In this document: one piece after another, positions 1 to 5,285 of the stretch | Layout: each line of letters starts with the position of its first letter | Position numbering within the stretch: position 1 is the stretch's first letter | Assembly (NCBI GenBank): GCA_024278285.1 | Contig: JAJRTM010000925.1 | Location: forward strand, 1 to 6,660 | Source of the DNA: Planctomycetota bacterium | Lineage (GTDB): Bacteria > Planctomycetota > Planctomycetia > Planctomycetales > Planctomycetaceae | DNA length: 6,660 nt | Reading direction: 5' to 3' | Notes under the pieces: model-generated | What the model was told of the DNA's origin: nothing | The model's input: only the letters and a program-made list of their open reading frames with translations | Database searches by the model: none | Program-made: the position numbers and the translations under genes

Positions 1-1043
1 AAGGGGCGGTGTCGTATTTATACCATAACGAAGGGAACGGCAAGTTTCGTGATGTGAGTGCTCAAGCGGGCATTGAAATAAAGAATCCTGCGACCAACAA
101 CCCAATGGGGAAATCGCTGGGGGTGACGTTTGATGATTATGACAACGATGGCAACCTCGATATATTTGTTTCGAACGACACGGTGCAGAATTTTCTATTT
201 CGTAACAAGGGAGATGGCACGTTTGAAGAAATCGGTGCTATTTCAGGAGTTGCTTATGATTCTGCAGGGAACGCGCGCGGAGCGATGGGACTGGACAGCA
301 GTCGGTTTCGCAATAACAAAGAAATTGGTATCGCGATCGGAAACTTCGCCAACGAAATGACGGCACTCTATGTTTCTCCCAGCGATGATCTGCAATTTAG
401 TGACGAAGCAATTTCTTCCGGGTTGGGACCACGCACACGGCTCAGCCTCACATTTGGCCTCTTCTTTTTCGATTGCGATTTGGACGGACGACTCGACTTA
501 TTCACTGCCAACGGTCATCTGGAAGAAGATATCAACAAAGTGCAGGCAAGCCAGTTTTATGAACAACCGCCACAACTGTTCTGGAACAGCGGACCAGATT
601 CCACAACCGAATTCGTTCAGGTTCCGTCAGATAAAACGGGAACCGATTTTTCCAAAAGTATTGTTGGACGAGGGGCAGCCTATGCTGATATCGATGCGGA
701 CGGCGATCTCGATATTTTGATTTCAACAACAGGAAAAAAAGCACGCTTGCTGCGAAATGATCAGACTTCGGAAAATCACTGGATTCGCTTCAAACTGATC
801 GGCACCGAATCCAACCGCAATGCCATCGGGGCAACCATCACAATTAAAACCGCACAGGGAACCCAGTTCCGCCGGGTGATGCCGACCCGCAGTTATTTAT
901 CGCAAGTCGAATTACCCGTCACCTTCGGCTTAGGACAGCAAGAAAATATTTCAAGTATCACCATTGAATGGCCCAGTGGAAAAACGTCCCGCCTGGAAAA
1001 TCTTTCTGCCAATCAACTTTATACAATTAAAGAAGAAACGTAA
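1..1043 (+). CDS. CRTAC1 family protein, FG-GAP/VCBS repeats with C-terminal ASPIC/UnbV domain (5' partial)
   Basis: This is the C-terminal part of a secreted or cell-surface type beta-propeller protein. The frame is open to the left edge, so the GTG at 9 is probably an internal valine codon and not the start; the residues below are counted from it. Three Ca2+-binding FG-GAP/VCBS loops are visible: DYDNDGNLD (43-51), DCDLDGRLD (155-163) and DIDADGDLD (227-235), each followed by the usual hydrophobic strand. Residues about 265-341 form an ASPIC/UnbV domain, with the hallmarks GTESNRNAIGA, a FGLG turn (306-309) and EWPSGK (320-325). The frame stops at TAA 1041-1043. Family members are usually exported, but the signal peptide would lie outside the window. 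The molecular function of the family is not established; adhesion or glycan/protein binding is the usual guess. The gene is convergent with the operon to its right, so a shared role is not implied. Family assignment is firm; function is not. Confidence 0.93.
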   Translation, partial: GAVSYLYHNEGNGKFRDVSAQAGIEIKNPATNNPMGKSLGVTFDDYDNDGNLDIFVSNDTVQNFLFRNKGDGTFEEIGAISGVAYDSAGNARGAMGLDSSRFRNNKEIGIAIGNFANEMTALYVSPSDDLQFSDEAISSGLGPRTRLSLTFGLFFFDCDLDGRLDLFTANGHLEEDINKVQASQFYEQPPQLFWNSGPDSTTEFVQVPSDKTGTDFSKSIVGRGAAYADIDADGDLDILISTTGKKARLLRNDQTSENHWIRFKLIGTESNRNAIGATITIKTAQGTQFRRVMPTRSYLSQVELPVTFGLGQQENISSITIEWPSGKTSRLENLSANQLYTIKEET

Positions 1044-1060
1044 GAACGTAAGATCGTAGG
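1037..1060 (+). repeat. 8-bp tandem repeat across the stop codon
   Basis: Two exact copies of AACGTAAG (1037-1044 and 1045-1052) are followed by a degenerate third copy, ATCGTAGG (1053-1060). The first copy contains the TAA stop of the CRTAC1-type gene, and the third runs into the left arm of the inverted repeat at 1056. It looks like a small slippage duplication, or debris at the edge of the neighbouring repeat element. Confidence 0.6.
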
Positions 1061-1189
1061 ATGGCGTACTTGCACCTATCAAATACGGTCTCCATAACGT
1101 GAATGGATGAAAAATGATAACAGATTCGACTCTGATTTTTGATTGAAATCAACTCGGCACGCGAAGATGGGTGCAAGCACAGTTCCTAC
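1056..1189. repeat. Imperfect inverted-repeat element (about 134 bp)
   Basis: The left arm (1056-1080) and the reverse complement of the right arm (1189-1166) both begin GTAGGA, differ over six or seven bases, and then share CTTGCACC followed by ATC after one mismatch. The interior is AT-rich and non-coding. It contains a perfect small hairpin, TTGAT-TGAA-ATCAA (1139-1152). The structure resembles a non-autonomous MITE-like or palindromic intergenic repeat. No obvious target-site duplication flanks it. Whether it is repeated elsewhere in the genome cannot be seen from this window. Confidence 0.6.
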
Positions 1190-1270
1190 AGGAGAATCGA
1201 ACACATATAAGAACTGGTATCAACTGTTGCCTGTCCAATGCCTAACCCGGCGTAGCCGGAACCAAATAAG

Positions 1271-1427
1271 TTTTAGCCACAGAGCACACAGAGGTCACAG
1301 AGAAAAAAAGAAATAATCTAATCATTGAAATGACTTAAAATAATCAATGCCTAAAAAAGTGGTGTTGAGTTACCTCAGATTCTTTCAATCTATTTATCTG
1401 AGTTCTCTGTGCCCTCTGTGGCTAAAA
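1271..1427. repeat. CACAGAG-type inverted-repeat element (about 157 bp)
   Basis: The outer arms are near-perfect inverted copies: TTTTAGCCACAGAG at 1271-1284 against CTCTGTGGCTAAAA at 1414-1427, a 14-bp exact match. Inside each arm CACAGAG recurs with a 9-bp period. The left arm has three copies (1278-1284, 1287-1293, 1296-1302) and the right arm has two in reverse orientation (1404-1410, 1413-1419). The arms therefore differ by one 9-bp unit. The interior adds nested hairpins: CATTGA/TCAATG (1323-1328 and 1344-1349) and CTCAGAT/ATCTGAG (1374-1380 and 1396-1402). From memory, similar CACAGAG strings occur as dispersed intergenic repeats in many environmental bacteria; this was not checked here. 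It is probably a mobile or repetitive palindromic element, with no transposase inside. Confidence 0.75.
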
Positions 1428-1470
1428 AAAATATCCTGCCACTTTTACGCAGCATTTCATTGATAAGAGC

Positions 1471-2985
1471 TTAATCGACCGAAGTGTAACGATACATATT
1501 GGGAACATCCGGTTCAAAAAGACCAACATGATTAAACGGAGCGAGTTGCTGTTTTATGCTGTTGATGAAATTGTCTACAGAGGTCTGTTCTTTGCTGTTA
1601 CCATTTCGGGGGAGTTTTATTAAGGCTTTATATAATTCCTGTACCAAAGTGACAAACTTAACATCATTCGCACAAAGAAACGCAGGAGGGGAACCGCTGT
1701 TGAGTTGATACCTTTTTTCAAACGTGGTCGCTGCAGCAAAATAAAGCATTGTCCAAGCTGTAAACAGAGGGAAGTTGCTTAGCGATTCGTAACAGCCTGC
1801 GACAAGAAGATCGATCAATCGCAATTCTTCGATAATACCTTGTGAATACTTCTTCAAAGAAGATTCTTGTTGCGTTCCCGATTCTTCAAGAAGAATTTGC
1901 GAGAGGCGTTCAATTCCCGAAAATGTATGAGCGATGCCGGTGCTGTGAAGTGGGTCGATGAACCCCACTGAAAATGGTAATGCCGCCCAGTCAGGCCCGC
2001 AAGCCGTTTTTCGTAACCGTTGCAGCCGACCACTGCGGTAAACTTTTCCCGGAAACGGTGCCAACTTTGCCTGCGAGAGCAATGTTGAAATTGACGGTTT
2101 CGATTGAAGAAGCGATTCCCAAGCCTGCGCCGGTGTTGCGATATTTATTTCATCATTAAAGCCGCCTTGTGAAAGAAAACCGAGGCTGGTCAATCCATTT
2201 TCAAACCGAAGTTGCCACATCCATCCATCAGAATAAAGATGATGCACGGCTGAATCATCAACCAGGAACGGATGCTCCTGACAACTGTCTCCTCGTGAAA
2301 TAATCCATTCTTCAACAGGAACAACATGATCCCAGTGACTATATATAACGGAAGAATTTGTTTGCAGCTTTTCTGTTATCAGAGGAACGTTCAACCGATT
2401 AAGAAGGACTCCGTTTTCGCCGGTGGCATCAACAATAAAACGGCTGCGTAACGTCTCGCTTTTCGCTTCGCGGTTAAAAGTAACGAGCCAGTCTTGTTGA
2501 GCGGGATGTTCGATTTCAATCTGTTTTGCATTCTCGAACAAGCTCGCGGAATGTTTCTGTGCAACATTCGATAGAAATTGATCAACATCGGGGCGATACC
2601 ATTGTGTATCCGCTTTTTCCCGAGACGAATTAGCAGTGACGAGTAACTCATGCTGATGATTATCGGCTGTTGAATATTCATTTTTCGAGTCATGCCAAAA
2701 GTAACTGAAGCCTCGTTTACATCCGCACAAAATATCGGGGTAACAATTTTGCCAGTCTCCAAAACGGGTGAGCGGGAGTAATTCCGGCAAGTTGTATTTG
2801 AGCGAAAGTGAACGCAGAATGAGATTCGCAGCCGGGGTTGATGATTCTCCGATGGTAAACCTTGGATGCTTGCGATGATCGATTATAGCAACGCACATGC
2901 CGCTTCGAGCAAGAATTCCAGCCAGCAGACTCCCCCCTGCCCCAGAGCCGAGTATGATCAGATCGTAAGTGGAGCGACTATTCAT
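1471..2985 (-). CDS. Flavin-dependent halogenase-like FAD oxidoreductase
   Basis: This predicted 504-residue cytosolic flavoprotein belongs to the tryptophan-halogenase/FAD-monooxygenase superfamily. The N-terminal Rossmann motif GSGAGG (13-18) binds FAD and GESSTP (46-51) matches the GExxxP motif after the first domain. DATGENG (186-192) is the second FAD contact. FIDPLHSTG (342-350) fits the FxxPxxSxG signature of flavin-dependent halogenases exactly. The tryptophan signature WxWxIP is only partly kept as WMWQLR (255-260). K90, in a KRGFSYFW stretch, is a candidate for the lysine that holds the hypohalous intermediate, but its alignment is uncertain. The length is normal for the family. The start at ATG 2985 is chosen because it gives an ATGA overlap with the gene before it and has a GGAG site ahead; a longer frame from TTG 3003 is less likely. 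It may halogenate or merely oxidise an aromatic substrate; an oxidoreductase without halogenase activity is possible. Confidence 0.85.
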   Translation of the reverse strand: MNSRSTYDLIILGSGAGGSLLAGILARSGMCVAIIDHRKHPRFTIGESSTPAANLILRSLSLKYNLPELLPLTRFGDWQNCYPDILCGCKRGFSYFWHDSKNEYSTADNHQHELLVTANSSREKADTQWYRPDVDQFLSNVAQKHSASLFENAKQIEIEHPAQQDWLVTFNREAKSETLRSRFIVDATGENGVLLNRLNVPLITEKLQTNSSVIYSHWDHVVPVEEWIISRGDSCQEHPFLVDDSAVHHLYSDGWMWQLRFENGLTSLGFLSQGGFNDEINIATPAQAWESLLQSKPSISTLLSQAKLAPFPGKVYRSGRLQRLRKTACGPDWAALPFSVGFIDPLHSTGIAHTFSGIERLSQILLEESGTQQESSLKKYSQGIIEELRLIDLLVAGCYESLSNFPLFTAWTMLYFAAATTFEKRYQLNSGSPPAFLCANDVKFVTLVQELYKALIKLPRNGNSKEQTSVDNFINSIKQQLAPFNHVGLFEPDVPNMYRYTSVD

Positions 2986-3953
2986 TCGGAACAATCTCCA
3001 CAAATAATTGCCGGCAATCTCGTTTGAGTTAGATTCATTTGATGCAAACGCTCTACTCTCGCTTTTCTACAAGTACGACAGGAAAAAAATTGCTCGGCGT
3101 CCCATAAGTCAACAAAAACCCGTCCTCGTTTTCGTGATAAACCTTGCTGCAGAACGGTTTCAAGCGATTTGCCAGATGGAGGAGAGAAATCGCCTTGCTT
3201 CTCCAGCAATTCCAACATTCCGTTGCCTCGGCGAGTTGGTATGATGGAGCAACAATCAACGTGCCGACTCAATGCGTAATCGAGTGATCGCAGCGCCCAA
3301 TCGATCCCCTCGTTCTCGTTGAGAAAGGGAGGCTTGAGCAGAATAAAAGCTCGTGACTGAATTTGATGACTGTGCAGAAAGTCGCAGGCGCGGTCGAAAT
3401 CATCCAGGTCCATTTTCTTATTAAGAACTTGAAGCAATTCAGGATGGCAGGTTTCCAGTCCCATCGCAATTTCAAGTTCTGCAGGGGCAATGAAATCGCG
3501 AAACCTTAAACAATCGTCCGTACATAAGGCTGGGTGGTTTTCGACGATGACTCGATCATAACCGTTAACGAGTTTCGCGATTGCTGAATAATCCTGAACA
3601 GGAATTGCTTTTCGATCAAAAAAATTACCGCTATTATAAAGCTTAATTTGCCGAGCAGATTTTGAACCGGATAATTGAGACAACGCGAAACGTATCTGTG
3701 TTGGAATCTCTCCAGAACGAACGGAATGATCGAGTGTATTTTTCCACAGATCACACATTAAACAGCGAAAAGAGCATTCTCGGTTGGTCAAAAAGAGTGT
3801 GGCAACATCGATAATTTCGCCAGACGCATTACATTCTTGTTCGAGATGAAAGGCGTATGGACGGTTGGAAGTGGTCTTGTTTTTGCGACTTCGCTGAGCG
3901 AGTATCTCAGCATCAGAAAATTGAGGCCACTGTCTGAGATCTGATTTATTCAT
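2982..3953 (-). CDS. Radical SAM protein with C-terminal Cys4 motif
   Basis: This 323-residue enzyme is expected to cleave S-adenosylmethionine with a [4Fe-4S] cluster. The cluster motif is CSFRCLMC (C60, C64, C67; CxxxCxxC), preceded by the strand ATLFLTNRE and followed by DLWKNT. YNSGNFFD (106-113) sits where a glycine-rich SAM-contacting motif is expected. The IIPTRRGNG stretch (237-245) lies near the end of the barrel. The overall pattern resembles Elp3/TIGR01210-like radical SAM proteins; no acetyltransferase domain is present. The C-terminus has CRTC (292-295) and CGDC (318-321), a CxxC pair likely to bind zinc or an auxiliary Fe-S cluster. The start ATG 3953 is chosen because it overlaps the previous stop by 8 bp (ATGAATAA). 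A frame extended to 4121 would overlap that gene by 176 bases and has no family-like sequence in the extra part. No Shine-Dalgarno site is evident, which fits coupling. The substrate is unknown. Confidence 0.85.
   Translation of the reverse strand: MNKSDLRQWPQFSDAEILAQRSRKNKTTSNRPYAFHLEQECNASGEIIDVATLFLTNRECSFRCLMCDLWKNTLDHSVRSGEIPTQIRFALSQLSGSKSARQIKLYNSGNFFDRKAIPVQDYSAIAKLVNGYDRVIVENHPALCTDDCLRFRDFIAPAELEIAMGLETCHPELLQVLNKKMDLDDFDRACDFLHSHQIQSRAFILLKPPFLNENEGIDWALRSLDYALSRHVDCCSIIPTRRGNGMLELLEKQGDFSPPSGKSLETVLQQGLSRKRGRVFVDLWDAEQFFSCRTCRKARVERLHQMNLTQTRLPAIICGDCSE
2996..2999 (-). promoter_or_regulatory. Ribosome binding site for the halogenase-like gene
   Basis: GGAG on the minus strand sits 10 nt before the ATG at 2985, inside the codons for the final CGDC motif of the radical SAM gene. 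It supports ATG 2985 over the in-frame TTG at 3003, whose codon lies just upstream of this site. Confidence 0.6.
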
Positions 3954-5280
3954 AAAGTTCGGCAAACGCTTGACGATAGGCGAGTTGGTCGGTTGGAAAC
4001 AAGCGAGAAAAGTCTTCCTCGCTGGCAACGCCGTGCTGAAATCGGCGTTTTTCATAAATGGGCATCTCCAGCCCGGTAATTGATTTGATCCCCTTACGAA
4101 CAATTTCGCCTTTAAGAGCATACAGTTTATCGTGATCCCACTGCGTTAATTCGATAAACGGAATTCCTTCAGCCACTTCGATGACATCGGGTAAGGCATA
4201 CGGACTGAAACCACGAAAGCCAAATGTTTTTGCACTTGCCCAGGAACGGACATGCCCGCGCGATTGCCCTCCTGAATAAGTTTGTGAATGCTTGATTGCA
4301 CCGACTCCCCAACCTTCCTGATAGAGCATCGTGTTGTTCAGGACACTGCGAATCGTCAACTCCGGGTTTTCTTCGATCGGATAATCTTTGAGATTTTCGT
4401 CGCCCCCATCCCCATCGATCAGCCAGGTCCAATCGGGGTAGCGTTGACGAATACCTTTGCACAAGGCGTAAGCCATCGCCGCTGCCTGGACGTCAAGTGG
4501 TTTGTAATCTTCAATCACGCGAATCGCTTCTCGATAGTCAATTTCAGAGGCAGGAACATCAATCACTTCAAGAAACATTTCAAGATTGAGCGGTTTCAAG
4601 AAGTCTTTGGCTTGCTCTGCATCCTGACCAGCACCATCAACAGAAAGCGTAAACGCCTTCAGTCGGCTGGGCGATTCCCCACGTTGTAAAAGCAGGGAAT
4701 ACAAAACGAGGAAAACCGAACCGCTGTCAATTCCCCCGGAAAAAAGGACGCCAATCGGTTCATGCTGGTCGAATTGATCGAGCCAACGATCACAGACCTG
4801 AGCCAGCATGCCGATGTACTGCTTGCCAATTTCTTCCAGATCGGTACTTAATTGATTTTGCTGTGGTGCAAAATAACGCTCATAACGCGGGTTGGGATCG
4901 GGGCAACCGATAAGTTGGAGTTCTGTCAAATGGTGGGCAGGAACCATCCTTGTGTAAGAAGGGTGAAACTGATCGAGCAAGCCAGCCTCTGCCAGGTAAT
5001 CGCGAATTTCATCAATTCTTTCAGCAACAATTAAGCAGGGGCCTGCGCTTAACTTGGCTAGAAAATATCGCATCGGTCGCCCTAACGAACGAGCCATGCG
5101 AATCTGTTTTCCCTCTCTGGCCAGAAGTGCAAAATGCCCGCTAATCTCACGAATTTTCTGTACCTCTCCCGAACAAACAATCGCGGTGGCTTGCTCAACG
5201 GTCAGATCAAAAAGTTGATTTTGATCGGGATCAAGCAAATTGACAACCCGTTCGATGTATTGATGAGAAATTGTATTCAT
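3946..5280 (-). CDS. Asparagine-synthetase-like ATP-dependent ligase without glutaminase cysteine
   Basis: This 444-residue protein has the two-domain layout of asparagine synthetase B. The C-terminal synthetase domain (from about 150) carries the ATP-pyrophosphatase P-loop SGGIDS (181-186; codons at 4740-4723) and DGDGGDENLKDY (289-300), which corresponds to the acidic GxGxDExFxGY motif. KRRFQHG (411-417) resembles the basic segment near the end of the domain. Such enzymes adenylate a carboxylate and couple it to an amine. The N-terminal region (about 1-140) still resembles a class II glutaminase fold, with GHFALLAR followed by SLGRPMRYF. However, the protein begins MNTIS, not Met-Cys-Gly, so no N-terminal nucleophilic cysteine exists. 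Glutamine hydrolysis is therefore unlikely, as in beta-lactam synthetase and lasso-peptide cyclases. It may use free ammonia, an amine substrate, or close a ring; plain asparagine synthesis is less likely. The start is supported by a GAGAGAAG site 8 nt upstream. Confidence 0.88.
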   Translation of the reverse strand: MNTISHQYIERVVNLLDPDQNQLFDLTVEQATAIVCSGEVQKIREISGHFALLAREGKQIRMARSLGRPMRYFLAKLSAGPCLIVAERIDEIRDYLAEAGLLDQFHPSYTRMVPAHHLTELQLIGCPDPNPRYERYFAPQQNQLSTDLEEIGKQYIGMLAQVCDRWLDQFDQHEPIGVLFSGGIDSGSVFLVLYSLLLQRGESPSRLKAFTLSVDGAGQDAEQAKDFLKPLNLEMFLEVIDVPASEIDYREAIRVIEDYKPLDVQAAAMAYALCKGIRQRYPDWTWLIDGDGGDENLKDYPIEENPELTIRSVLNNTMLYQEGWGVGAIKHSQTYSGGQSRGHVRSWASAKTFGFRGFSPYALPDVIEVAEGIPFIELTQWDHDKLYALKGEIVRKGIKSITGLEMPIYEKRRFQHGVASEEDFSRLFPTDQLAYRQAFAELYE

Positions 5281-5285
5281 TGATT

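Larger units (their letters stand above)
1044..1470. other. Convergent intergenic region, no gene seen
   Basis: These 427 bases separate two convergent transcription units. No convincing coding frame, tRNA or rRNA is seen. The content is mostly two inverted-repeat elements (1056-1189 and 1271-1427). Between them is a small GC hairpin with arms CCGGC/GCCGG around a GTA loop (1247-1259). No stem followed directly by a T-run in the proper orientation was found for either unit, so no intrinsic terminator is called. The folded inverted repeats could still slow polymerase from both sides; that is inference. Confidence 0.8.

Noticed and set aside
370..720. 116-codon plus-strand frame inside the CRTAC1-type gene
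   Set aside because: It is a shifted frame over the calcium-binding repeat region, with no independent support.
1121..1140. Possible intrinsic terminator (CAGA/TCTG stem followed by five T) after the CRTAC1-type gene
   Set aside because: The stem is only 4 bp with little GC, too weak to call.
1278..1302. Three regularly spaced repeats as a CRISPR array
   Set aside because: The units are 7 bp with 2-bp gaps, far too short for CRISPR repeats and spacers, and they belong to an inverted-repeat arm.
1271..1431. The CACAGAG inverted repeat as a bidirectional terminator
   Set aside because: The A and T runs flank the stem in the wrong orientation: on either strand the long T-run precedes rather than follows the hairpin.
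2391..2762. 123-codon minus-strand frame inside the halogenase-like gene
   Set aside because: It is a shifted frame over conserved FAD-domain coding sequence with no domain features of its own.
2986..3003. Upstream extension of the halogenase-like gene to a TTG start at 3003
   Set aside because: ATG 2985 forms an ATGA overlap with the radical SAM stop and has GGAG 10 nt ahead. The extra six residues add nothing family-like.
3954..4121. Upstream extension of the radical SAM gene to 4121
   Set aside because: It would overlap 176 bases of the well-supported Asn-synthetase-like gene. The ATG at 3953 gives a compact 8-bp overlap and an N-terminus consistent with the domain.
4288..4689. 133-codon plus-strand reading frame
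   Set aside because: It lies wholly opposite the synthetase domain, whose motifs are intact. It shows no recognisable domain, and its context is that of an antisense shadow.
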